Assembly: GCA_037140615.1 (NCBI GenBank)
Contig: JBAXED010000004.1
Location: forward strand, 14,474-78,473
Length of the DNA: 64,000 nucleotides
Source of the DNA: CAINVV01 sp037140615
GTDB lineage: Bacteria > Bacteroidota > Bacteroidia > Bacteroidales > Prolixibacteraceae
Direction of reading: 5' to 3'
Shown here: one piece after another, positions 7,539 through 17,500 of the stretch
Layout: every line of letters starts with the position of its first letter
Position numbering within the stretch: the stretch's first letter is position 1
The notes under the pieces: generated by a model
Told to the model about the DNA's origin: nothing
Databases searched by the model: none
The model's input: the letters and a program-made list of their open reading frames with translations, nothing else
Translations under genes and position numbers: made by a program

Positions 7539-9134
7539 ATGAGATTTGTATTTAGAATAGTATTTATTATTTGCATCCTGTCAATTTCTTTGCCTGGGAA
7601 ATCTCAAATTTCGCCTGGAGAACTTTCAAAAGTTCACGCTCACCTGGAAGGAATGTCTAATTGCACCCAATGTCATACTTTGGGAGCGAAAGTATCAAAC
7701 GAAAAATGTTTGGACTGCCACAAGGAGGTCAAGAAACGACTGAATGAAACCAGGGGTTATCATGCTTCATCAAAGGTCAAAAGCAAAGAATGTATTATTT
7801 GCCATAGTGAGCATTATGGTCGGAATTATGACATTGTCCACTTGATTAAGGATAAGTTTGACCATAATGAAACCGGGTATAAGCTGGAAGGAAAGCATGC
7901 AAAGAAAGAGTGCGCTGATTGTCACAAGATTGCAAATATCTCTGATCCTCAATTAAAGAACAAACATGAGACTTTTCTGGGATTGAGCGAGTCATGCCTT
8001 CCTTGTCATGAAGATTTTCACCAGAAGACCCTGCCAGTAAACTGCTTAAATTGTCACAATTACGATGCTTTTAAACCTGCCACTAAATTTGATCATGCTA
8101 AAACAAAATATCAATTAAAAGGCAAGCATATTGATGTAGCTTGTGAAAAATGCCACCCGAAAAGTTCCCGGAATGGAAAAAATTTCCAGCAATTTTCAGG
8201 GTTGCAATTTCAAAATTGTGTAGCTTGTCATAAGGATCCCCACGAAAATAAATTTGGTCAGAATTGCATGCAATGTCATGTGGAGGAGTCGTTTAAGTCT
8301 GTAAAAAGCATAGGGCAGTTTGATCATAGCAAGACTGGATTTGAATTGATTGGTAAGCACATTCAGGTGGCCTGTAAGACATGCCACAAAACCAATCTTA
8401 CGGCTGCGATTAAACATGAGAAATGCACAGATTGCCACAAGGACTATCATAAGAATCAATTTAGCAAGGCCGGTAAATCGCCGGATTGTTCTGAATGTCA
8501 TGATGTAACTGGGTTTGTTCAGTTTTCTTATTCGGTTGAGAAGCATAATCTTTCTAAATTTAAGCTCGAAGGAGCACACCTTGCTATTCCTTGCCTCGAC
8601 TGCCATAAGAAAGAGAAAGAGTGGAATTTCAAAAATATTGGAGAAAGATGCGTGGATTGTCACAAGGACATTCACAAAGACCTGATTGATACAAAATATT
8701 ATCCAGTTCAAAAATGTGAAAATTGCCATCAAGTGTTGGCTTGGAATGAAATTAAGTTTGACCACAAACTAACATCTTTTGACCTTCAAGGTAAACATGC
8801 GGCCACTTCTTGCAGGAAATGCCATTTTGATGAAAAAATCAACAAGGGAATGAGTCAAAAATTTAAAGGCTTTGATGGGAATTGCGAAAGTTGTCATACG
8901 GATGTGCATCGCGCTCAATTTAGCAAGAACAACGAGATTGTTTGTTTGAAGTGTCATGGTTTTAACAACTGGAAGCCAGAAAAATTCAACCACAATACAA
9001 CCAGGTTTAAATTGGATGGAGGTCATAAAGATGTAGCTTGTGCCAAATGCCACAAACTGCTGACAGAAGGGAATAATACGTACATTAATTACAAATTTAA
9101 AGACATATTATGCGCTACTTGTCACTTACAATAG
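7539..9134 (+). CDS. 20-haem periplasmic c-type cytochrome
   Basis: 531 residues from the ATG at 7539, which begins a clear signal peptide (MRFVFRIVF... to KSQ). I count 20 CXXCH motifs. Modules have F(D/N)H and GKH/GAH histidines like the giant cytochromes, and many motifs read CHKDxH, as in tetrahaem-type cytochromes. The final CATCH is followed by only Leu-Gln and lies inside the 25-bp overlap with the next gene. Position between the oxidoreductase and the 49-haem gene suggests a carrier that moves electrons from the inner membrane to the outer components. An upstream TTG at 7512 is not favoured because it would precede the leader with charged residues. Confidence 0.9.
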   Translation: MRFVFRIVFIICILSISLPGKSQISPGELSKVHAHLEGMSNCTQCHTLGAKVSNEKCLDCHKEVKKRLNETRGYHASSKVKSKECIICHSEHYGRNYDIVHLIKDKFDHNETGYKLEGKHAKKECADCHKIANISDPQLKNKHETFLGLSESCLPCHEDFHQKTLPVNCLNCHNYDAFKPATKFDHAKTKYQLKGKHIDVACEKCHPKSSRNGKNFQQFSGLQFQNCVACHKDPHENKFGQNCMQCHVEESFKSVKSIGQFDHSKTGFELIGKHIQVACKTCHKTNLTAAIKHEKCTDCHKDYHKNQFSKAGKSPDCSECHDVTGFVQFSYSVEKHNLSKFKLEGAHLAIPCLDCHKKEKEWNFKNIGERCVDCHKDIHKDLIDTKYYPVQKCENCHQVLAWNEIKFDHKLTSFDLQGKHAATSCRKCHFDEKINKGMSQKFKGFDGNCESCHTDVHRAQFSKNNEIVCLKCHGFNNWKPEKFNHNTTRFKLDGGHKDVACAKCHKLLTEGNNTYINYKFKDILCATCHLQ

Positions 9135-12100
9135 TCGTCGTGTTGATGGCTTTAAATGTTTTGGGACAGACTTCCCCGCATGGGAAGGCATTCCAGATCG
9201 ATTGTGCACAATGCCATACTTCCACCAACTGGAAGGTAAATCCTACGGCAATTCAGTTCAACCATGACAATACCAATTTCAAGTTGGTTGGTCAGCATTT
9301 GGTTGTCAATTGCAAGGATTGTCACTTGTCCCTTACCTTCAAGGATGGGAGAAGAAACTGTATTGATTGTCATACAGATGCCCACAACCAGTCATTGGGT
9401 AAAGATTGCGAAAAGTGTCATATGCCGAAATCCTGGATCATCAGTGATGTAACAGCCATGCATCAAAAAAACAGATTTCCACTTTTAGGTGCACATAGGA
9501 CAGTAAATTGCAGTTCATGCCATAAGTCGGCGTCACAATTTCTATTTGAGCCTCTTGGAATAGAATGTGTCAACTGTCATAACACAGATTTTCTGAAAAC
9601 AACAACCCCAAATCACGTAACGAATAAATATTCAACATTTTGTCTGGAGTGCCACAACGAAAATTCAAATAGCTGGCGCACAACTCTAACAAGCCATGAA
9701 TCGTTCCCTCTAACAGGTGGTCACAACGTTGGATGCGGCTTATGCCATACGACAGGTCACTACACCAAAATCCCTACTGATTGTAATAATTGTCACAATA
9801 AGCAATATATAGCATCACAAATACCCAAGCATCAGGCTGCGGGTATACCTGTTAAATGTGAAACCTGCCATAATACTTCTAGCTGGAAACCATCCAGTTT
9901 CAACCATCTTTCGACTGGTTTCGAATTAAAAGGATCACATAAAAATGTTGTACAGTGTTCTGACTGCCACAAGGGTAATTTGACAAGTGCAAAGCAAACC
10001 TGCCTAAGCTGTCATCAGGTTCAATATGACAAAGCTCCCAACCACAAAGCAGTAAACTATCCGGTTGACTGTACTCAATGTCATTCCCAAATTAATTGGA
10101 TAGATAATACTTTTAACCATTCTGCTACAAGCTATCCACTAACAGGAGCTCATAAAGTAGTGAAATGCGGTGATTGCCATTTGACCGCATTGAAAGGAAC
10201 GCCTACAGTTTGTAGTGGCTGCCACCTTTCCACTTATACCAACTCACAGGTGCCAGCTCATGCTTCTGCAGGAATTTCCAAGGATTGTGCAACCTGTCAC
10301 ACCACAGTAGCATGGAAACCTTCCGGTTTTAACCATACAACCACAGGTTATGAATTGAAAGGTGCGCACAAATTACTGGTGCAGTGTTCATTGTGTCACA
10401 AGGGAAATGTTACTTCAGCACCACAAACCTGTGTCGGATGTCATCAGGCTAAATATGATGTAGCCCCTAACCACAAAGCTCAGGGCTATCCAACAGATTG
10501 TATCATGTGTCATACACAGAACAATTGGCTGGAAAATAGCTTTAACCATGCCACAACAGCCTTTCCCTTAACCGGATCTCATATTTCAGTTGATTGTTCG
10601 AAATGTCATACTGTTGGTTTTAAAGGAACACCAGTGGTTTGCAGCAGCTGCCATTTGCCGGCATATACCAGTTCCATGTTACCTGACCACGTGGCGGCCG
10701 GAATACCCAAAGAGTGTGCAACTTGTCATACAACGGTTTCCTGGAAACCTGCATCTTTTAATCATACCACAACAGGCTATGAGCTGAAAGGGGCGCATAA
10801 AAGCGTCGTTCAGTGTTCAGTGTGCCACAAAGGAAACCTGACTTCAACACCTCAGACTTGTATATCATGTCATCAGGCACAGTACGATGTTGCGCCTGCG
10901 CATAAGAAAAGCGGATTTTCAACTGATTGTGCCACATGCCATACACAAGACAACTGGTTATCCACTACTTTTGATCACTCAACTACAACTTTTCCTTTGA
11001 CTGGAGCTCATACCAAGGTTGTTTGTTCTTTATGCCATGCCAATGGATATGCAGGAACTTCAACAGTATGCAGTAGCTGCCATTTACCTGTATATACCAG
11101 TTCTCAAACGCCTGGTCACGTTGCAGCAGGTGTCCCAAAAGAGTGTGCTACCTGCCATACCACAATTTCCTGGAAACCATCTTCGTTTAACCACTCAACC
11201 ACCGGTTATGAGTTAAAAGGGGCTCATAAACTAATTATTCAGTGTTCACTTTGTCATTTAGGAAATGTAACATCCGCTCCACAGGTATGTATTGGATGCC
11301 ATCAGGCACAATACGATGTTGCACCATCACACAAAGCAAGCGGATTTTCAACAGATTGCACCAAATGCCATTCACAGGACAATTGGCTTTCCGCCAATTT
11401 TGACCATTCAACAACTACATTTCCTCTTACCGGAGCTCATGCCAAGGTTCTCTGTACTACTTGCCATATCAATGGTTATGCCGGTACTTCAACCGCATGC
11501 AGTAGTTGCCATTTGCCGGTTTATACGAGTTCTCAATTGCCAGGTCACGTTGCTGCGGGGATACCAAAGGAGTGCGCAACCTGCCACACCACCGTCGTAT
11601 GGAAACCTTCTACTTTCAACCATACCGCCACAGGATTTGAACTCAAAGGAGCGCATAAGCTTATAGTTCAATGTTCAGATTGTCATAAAGGAAATCTCAC
11701 CTCCGCATCTTTGAGCTGTATTGGATGCCATCAGGCTAAATATGATGCAGCACCAAATCATAAAGCACAGGGATATCCAACAGACTGTACAATCTGCCAC
11801 ACCATGAACAACTGGCTGGAGAACAGCTTCAATCATGCAACAACAGCCTTCCCATTGACTGGAGCTCATACCACTGTTTTATGTTCCAAATGTCATACCG
11901 TTGGTTTCAAAGGCACTCCGACAGCATGCAATAGTTGCCATTTACCGGTTTATACGAGTTCGCAATTACCTGGCCACGCTGCCGCTGGAATACCTACTGA
12001 TTGTGCAACCTGTCATACAACAGCTGTATGGAAACCATCTACATTCAACCATACTACCACCGGATACCAACTACTAGGTGCGCATAAGCTTTTAGTCCAA

Positions 12101-12700
12101 TGTTCAGATTGCCACAAAGGAAATGTCAAAACTGCGGCCTTAACATGTGTAGGTTGCCACCAGGCTAAATATGATGCAGCCCTTAACCATAAGGCACAGG
12201 GATATCCTACAGATTGTGCAATGTGCCACACTCAGAACAACTGGTTAGAGAATAGCTTCAATCATGCCACAACTGCCTTCCCATTGACTGGAGCTCATAC
12301 TACTGTTTTATGCTCTAAATGTCATGCCACAACTTTTAAGGGTACTTCGACATTGTGTTTCACTTGTCATGCAACCAAATACAATGCATCCACAAATCCG
12401 AACCATCTAGCCGCTAAATTCCCTACTAATTGCGAAATTTGTCATACTACCAAGGCATGGACTCCTTCAACATACAACCATGATGCTCAGTATTTCCCAA
12501 TTAGTAGTGGACGGCACAAAGGGGTATGGACGCTTTGTACCGAATGTCATACAGTTGCTACTAATTATGCCACTTTTAGTTGTATCGTTTGTCATACGCA
12601 TAGCAATAAGGCTAGCATAGACAGCAGTCACAAAGGCATAAAAAATTATACATATACCGGTACATCTTGTTACACATGCCATCCCCGGGGAAATACTTAA
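9110..12700 (+). CDS. Giant 49-haem c-type cytochrome
   Basis: 1196 residues with a signal peptide and 49 CXXCH motifs arranged in the same 71/72-residue trihaem modules as the 61-haem paralogue. The C-terminal block (CEICH, CTECH, CIVCH, CYTCH) and N-terminal nine-haem block match that paralogue closely. Middle units have diverged or differ in number by two. The start codon lies 25 bp inside the 20-haem gene, so the leader codons MRYLSLT share bases with the last haem motif of that gene. Translational coupling is likely. DNA identity to the paralogue is patchy: about 200 bp (9548-9750) is nearly identical while flanks are not. Location outside the inner membrane is certain if the leader works; surface exposure is inference. 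Confidence 0.9.
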   Translation: MRYLSLTIVVVLMALNVLGQTSPHGKAFQIDCAQCHTSTNWKVNPTAIQFNHDNTNFKLVGQHLVVNCKDCHLSLTFKDGRRNCIDCHTDAHNQSLGKDCEKCHMPKSWIISDVTAMHQKNRFPLLGAHRTVNCSSCHKSASQFLFEPLGIECVNCHNTDFLKTTTPNHVTNKYSTFCLECHNENSNSWRTTLTSHESFPLTGGHNVGCGLCHTTGHYTKIPTDCNNCHNKQYIASQIPKHQAAGIPVKCETCHNTSSWKPSSFNHLSTGFELKGSHKNVVQCSDCHKGNLTSAKQTCLSCHQVQYDKAPNHKAVNYPVDCTQCHSQINWIDNTFNHSATSYPLTGAHKVVKCGDCHLTALKGTPTVCSGCHLSTYTNSQVPAHASAGISKDCATCHTTVAWKPSGFNHTTTGYELKGAHKLLVQCSLCHKGNVTSAPQTCVGCHQAKYDVAPNHKAQGYPTDCIMCHTQNNWLENSFNHATTAFPLTGSHISVDCSKCHTVGFKGTPVVCSSCHLPAYTSSMLPDHVAAGIPKECATCHTTVSWKPASFNHTTTGYELKGAHKSVVQCSVCHKGNLTSTPQTCISCHQAQYDVAPAHKKSGFSTDCATCHTQDNWLSTTFDHSTTTFPLTGAHTKVVCSLCHANGYAGTSTVCSSCHLPVYTSSQTPGHVAAGVPKECATCHTTISWKPSSFNHSTTGYELKGAHKLIIQCSLCHLGNVTSAPQVCIGCHQAQYDVAPSHKASGFSTDCTKCHSQDNWLSANFDHSTTTFPLTGAHAKVLCTTCHINGYAGTSTACSSCHLPVYTSSQLPGHVAAGIPKECATCHTTVVWKPSTFNHTATGFELKGAHKLIVQCSDCHKGNLTSASLSCIGCHQAKYDAAPNHKAQGYPTDCTICHTMNNWLENSFNHATTAFPLTGAHTTVLCSKCHTVGFKGTPTACNSCHLPVYTSSQLPGHAAAGIPTDCATCHTTAVWKPSTFNHTTTGYQLLGAHKLLVQCSDCHKGNVKTAALTCVGCHQAKYDAALNHKAQGYPTDCAMCHTQNNWLENSFNHATTAFPLTGAHTTVLCSKCHATTFKGTSTLCFTCHATKYNASTNPNHLAAKFPTNCEICHTTKAWTPSTYNHDAQYFPISSGRHKGVWTLCTECHTVATNYATFSCIVCHTHSNKASIDSSHKGIKNYTYTGTSCYTCHPRGNT

Positions 12701-12828
12701 TCTTATAATTTTGAAATGGTTGATTTAGAATGATTTTTGTTTTATTGAGACAAGAAAAAGATGGCAGATTCTGAATTAATGGTATCTGGAATGTTAAAAA
12801 TAATTTTGTAAACGTATTAATTTGATTG

Positions 12829-14436
12829 ATGAGAATTATAATAATCATATTTGGAATGTTTTTGCTCTTACCAGCTGTTTCCGCCCAAAATGGGAAAACA
12901 GAAATTGAAGGAGCAGTAACTTACCAAACCACTCAAAATGTTTATGTCAAATTTTTATCGGCAAGAGGTATTAAAATCGGAGATAAAATTTTTCTCCGGA
13001 AGGATCAACTTCTCGTACCCGTTTTGAATGTGGAGAATGTTTCTTCTGTTTCTTGTGTTGGAAAACCAATTGGAAATGAAAAATTCAAGGTCGGTGACAA
13101 ACTAATTGCCTTGGTTTCAAAAGAAGAAGCAGCAGTTGAAAAGGAATTACAAAAGGAACAGGCTGTTGCATTGGTGCCAGATAGCTCGAAATCAGGAATT
13201 AGTAAAACCCCCATTGCCACATCAAGTAGGAAACAACGCATCGATGGGCGAATTCAAATATCCTCTTATTCAAATCTTTCAAGTTTACCTTCCGGCAATA
13301 ACAATCGGTTGAGGTACATCTGGTCTATGAATGCCACCAATATTTCAGATTCACGAATTTCATTGGATGCTTACATATCATTTTCCCATAAGTTGAACGA
13401 TTGGGCACCAATCAAGGAGAATATTTTTAACGGACTAAAAATTTACGACCTCAATCTGCAATATGAAGTCGGTGATAACACTACTATCTGGTTGGGAAGG
13501 AAAATCAATCCTAATATTGCCAGTCTAGGTGCGCTTGATGGTTTACAATTTGAAATGAAGTTCAAACATTTTTTCTGGGGAGCTGTAGGAGGCTTCAGAC
13601 CTGATTATGTCGACTATAGTTTTAATAAGAATTTGTTGGAATATGGTGCATTTATTGGCCATATGGCAAAAAATATGAATGGAGTCATGCAGACTTCATT
13701 GGCTGGATTCAACCAAACCAATTCCGGTCATACTGACCGACGTTTTGTTTATTTTCAACATGATAACTCATTGTTGAAAAATGTCAACCTTTTTCTGTCT
13801 TCAGAGGTAGATCTGTATAAAATAATCAACGGACTTCCTGTCAATGAATATACCTTGACGAGTTTATACTTAATGCTGAACTATAGGATATCCAGAAAGC
13901 TTTCGGTTTCAACTTCCTATGATAATCGTAAGAATATTATTTATTACGAGACCTATAAAAATTACGTCGATGCAATGCTGGCAGATGCAACAAGGCAAGG
14001 TGTACAATTTAGGATCAATTATCGACCAATTAATTACATGAGCATTGGTTTCTCATCTAGTTACTGGGATCGGGCAGGGGATAGCAGACCAACTAAAAAC
14101 TTCAATGGAATATTTACCTATTCACAACTTCCGCTATTGAAAGTTTCATCTACTTTAACTGCTAATATACTGCAAACTAGTTATGTAGATGGGGCGATTT
14201 ATGGGATTAGATTTGATAAGGATTTTTTCAATGGCAAGATGAACTGGGGATTAAACTACAGATATGTTGATTATACCTACCTGGCCTCTTCAGGAAAACT
14301 CATCGAACACATTGGCGCCGCTGACTTATCCATTCAATTTACCCGTAAATTTTCCATGTCAGTTAGCTATGAAGGAACCTTTGAACAACAGAATGTTTAC
14401 CACCAGATCTATGGTAGTCTGATTAAGCGTTTTTAA
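12829..14436 (+). CDS. Outer-membrane beta-barrel, candidate porin for the cytochrome conduit
   Basis: 535 residues from the ATG at 12829. A signal peptide (to about VSAQ) is followed by a small beta-rich domain (about 25-100) and a Lys/Glu-rich linker. The remainder has alternating polar/aromatic strands and ends in Phe, a common signal for outer-membrane barrel insertion. No haem motif or enzyme signature is present. It follows the 49-haem gene by 128 bp in the same direction. By analogy with porin-cytochrome conduits such as MtrB or PioB it could hold a polyhaem protein in the outer membrane. I do not see sequence features that place it in those families. A TAATTTTG at 12801-12808 could be an internal promoter. 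Confidence 0.65.
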   Translation: MRIIIIIFGMFLLLPAVSAQNGKTEIEGAVTYQTTQNVYVKFLSARGIKIGDKIFLRKDQLLVPVLNVENVSSVSCVGKPIGNEKFKVGDKLIALVSKEEAAVEKELQKEQAVALVPDSSKSGISKTPIATSSRKQRIDGRIQISSYSNLSSLPSGNNNRLRYIWSMNATNISDSRISLDAYISFSHKLNDWAPIKENIFNGLKIYDLNLQYEVGDNTTIWLGRKINPNIASLGALDGLQFEMKFKHFFWGAVGGFRPDYVDYSFNKNLLEYGAFIGHMAKNMNGVMQTSLAGFNQTNSGHTDRRFVYFQHDNSLLKNVNLFLSSEVDLYKIINGLPVNEYTLTSLYLMLNYRISRKLSVSTSYDNRKNIIYYETYKNYVDAMLADATRQGVQFRINYRPINYMSIGFSSSYWDRAGDSRPTKNFNGIFTYSQLPLLKVSSTLTANILQTSYVDGAIYGIRFDKDFFNGKMNWGLNYRYVDYTYLASSGKLIEHIGAADLSIQFTRKFSMSVSYEGTFEQQNVYHQIYGSLIKRF

Positions 14437-14463
14437 TTTTTTCATCTCAATTTATATTCTACA

Positions 14464-14516
14464 GGTAAACAAAACAAAAGGGTTTTCATTCCGAAAACCC
14501 TTTTGTTTTGTTTACC
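14464..14516. terminator. Bidirectional terminator with 24-bp perfect stem
   Basis: GGTAAACAAAACAAAAGG... (14464-14487) is fully complementary to 14493-14516 around a 5-nt loop. It lies between the convergent barrel and RND genes and has A/T-rich flanks on both sides. Confidence 0.85.
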
Positions 14517-14529
14517 TTAAAAAAACTTC

Positions 14530-17500
14530 TCAGCTCATTAGGGCTTTTATCTTCTTTAGATTTTTCCTTCTGCGGTTTTTAATACGTATGATGTAATCCA
14601 TATAATAGAGCGCTGGAACGAACAATAGGGTAAGAAACGTTGCAAAGCTCAATCCGAAGATAATTGTCCATGAGAGAGGTCCCCAGAAGGCAACATTATC
14701 GCCTCCAAAATAAATCTGTGGATTGAAAGAGGTGAACAAGGTTTCAAAGTTAATGTTCATTCCAACTGCCAAAGGAACCAAGCCTAGTATTGTCGCTGAT
14801 GCGGTAAGAACAACAGGGGTAATTCTGGTCTTTCCTGCCTGGATGATAGCATCTCTTGTTTTCATTCCCCGTTTTTTCATTTCGTCGCAGAATTCCACAA
14901 TCAATATTCCGTTTCGGACAACAATTCCACCAAGTGCTACCACGCCTAAGCCAGTCATCATAATGACCAGATCCATGCGGAATACAATCACACCCAATAA
15001 AACTCCAACAATACTAAATATCACCTCACTTAGGATAATGATAGATTTACTGATTGAGCCAAATTGTGATATCAGAATAAAGAATATCATGCCGAGTGCT
15101 ATAATCATTGCCTTCAGCAGAAATGAAGAGGTTTCGGCCTGGTTTTCCTGCTCTCCTGTGAGCTTGATAGAGGTTCCCGAATGCATCGGATAATCTTTGG
15201 CCAATGCTTTGATCTTAGGGACTATATCATTTGGAGAATAGCCGGATATAACATTTGAATAAACAGTAATGATACGTTTTTGATCCAAACGTTTTATTCC
15301 GGCATAGGAACTTGAATATTGAATTTTCGCCACTGTGGAAAGTGGTATCGTCCTGATCTGTCCAGAGTTCATATCACGGTAGGTTATCACCAGATTGATC
15401 AACGAATTGATATTTTCGCGTGTCAGCTTTGAATAGCGCAGCGTAATTGGAAATTCGTCTTCATCTTTCTTAAATTTTGAAATCTCTTTTCCAAACAGGG
15501 CTGTTCTTAGCTCCAGTCCAATCTGACCCGTCGACAATCCAGCTCTTTGAGCACGGTCACGGTCGATGTTAATCATGATTTCCGGAGAGTTTATTTCAAA
15601 GTCAGTCTTCAGTTCTTCAACACCGGGAATATTTAATGAATCGAGGTAATTGCGAAATCCGAAAGCATCTGACACCAATTCATCCATATTTTCACTGGTA
15701 ACCTCAATATTGATTGGTTGTCCGGTTGGAGGTCCCATTTTGCTTTTACCAACAGTTATCTCAGCTCCGGCAATATCAGCAATTGATTCTCGAATTTTTG
15801 CCATATATTTTGTTGTGGAGATGCCGGTTGTCCTGAATTTGCTTTCAACAAAATTAATAGAGATCTTTCCTTTGTTAAAAGGCTTACCTGCACTTGAAAA
15901 ACCTTCCTCCTCGGCACCAATTGTAATATTGGAAATCACCGATTCAACGTCAGGATTATGATCTCCTATGGCTTGATAAACACGTTTTTCCGCAATTCTG
16001 GTAACGCTGTCCGTTACATTTTGATCAGTACCTCCAGGCATTTTTACATATACCATGATGCTGTTTGGATCACTATCAGGAAAAAAAAGTACTTTAGGTT
16101 TTACGATACCGGTAAGCACCATGGTAAATATGAAAAGCACTACCATTGCTCCAAGCATCCAAAGAGGACGGAAACCATACAGCACCCAACGCAACTGTTT
16201 CTCGTATGCAGCCATGATCTTTGGCCAAAAATTTTCCTGAAATGATTTGATCCAAAATTGGATGGCGTAATGGTATAGGAAGACCATCAATATGGCAAAT
16301 ACAATGAAATTGGCAATTCCAAAAGATTTGAACAGATAGAATACTACTGCCAAACCAAACATCCCAAGCATGATTTTCTTTGTTTGCTTCCATTCCGCTT
16401 TTGTGTCAGAATCAAATTCATGTGCCATGAAAGAGACTGCAAATACCGGGTTGAAGATGTAGGCTACAAAGAGTGATGCAAACAAGGTGATAATTAATGT
16501 TACCGGTAAGTAATGCATGAATTGCCCAACAATACCTGGCCAGAATGCCAATGGGAAAAAGGGTGCAAGTGTCGTTAGCGTACCGGACAGAATGGGCAAA
16601 AATACTTCGCCTGCAGCCAGCTTAGCCGCGACCCGGATGTCTGGATGACTTTTGTGCATTCGGTGGGTATTTTCAATGACCACAATGGCATCATCAACCA
16701 CAATTCCCAAAGCAAAAATGAAAGCGAACATGACAATCATGTTCATCGTAAATCCTATGTTTGGAATGATCAGATAAGCAATGGCCATAGAAAGCGGAAC
16801 TGAGAGTCCGACAAAGAACGCATTTGTAAAGCCCATGAAGAACATCAGAACGATAGTGACAAGAATGAAACCAATAATAATCGTATTGTTTAGTTCTTCA
16901 AGCGTGTTGCGCGTCATGCGGCTCTGATCGCCGGAGATAGTCATAGTAAGATCACCCGGAAGTTCTTTACCCTTAACTGAAGAAACAATTTCTTTGATCT
17001 GATCTGACGCATCCAGAAGGTTTGTTCCGCTCTTTTTAATCACATTAAGCGTAATAACGTTTTTGCCATCCAGACGGGAGAAACTTTCCTGCTCTTTAAA
17101 GTTATCGCTGACCTCAGCAAGGTCACTTAACTTGATGTATGCTCCACCAGAACCATGCACAACAATGTCTCGAACTTCCTGAACAGTTTCAAATTGACCC
17201 TTTAACCGAACAGTATTTTTTGTTCCGTTCATCGTAATTGTACCACCAGAAATGGTTAAGTTCTCGCGGGCAACAGCTCCTTCGATGTCGGCAAAAGTGA
17301 CTCTGGCAGCCTGCATTTTAAAAATATCGGCATTGATCTGAATTTCACGTTCGAGGGCACCTACAATATCGACTCTTGTAATTTCTTTGACACCTTCTAT
17401 CTTATCCTGAACGATTTCAGCATATTTCTTCAGTTTATCCAGCTCGTAATTTCCGGAGATATTGATATACATCACTGGAAATTCTGCTAAATTGACATCC

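Noticed and set aside
372..12700. Multihaem nitrite, hydroxylamine or tetrathionate reductase
   Set aside because: No CXXCK or other modified haem site and no catalytic domain; only uniform CXXCH modules.
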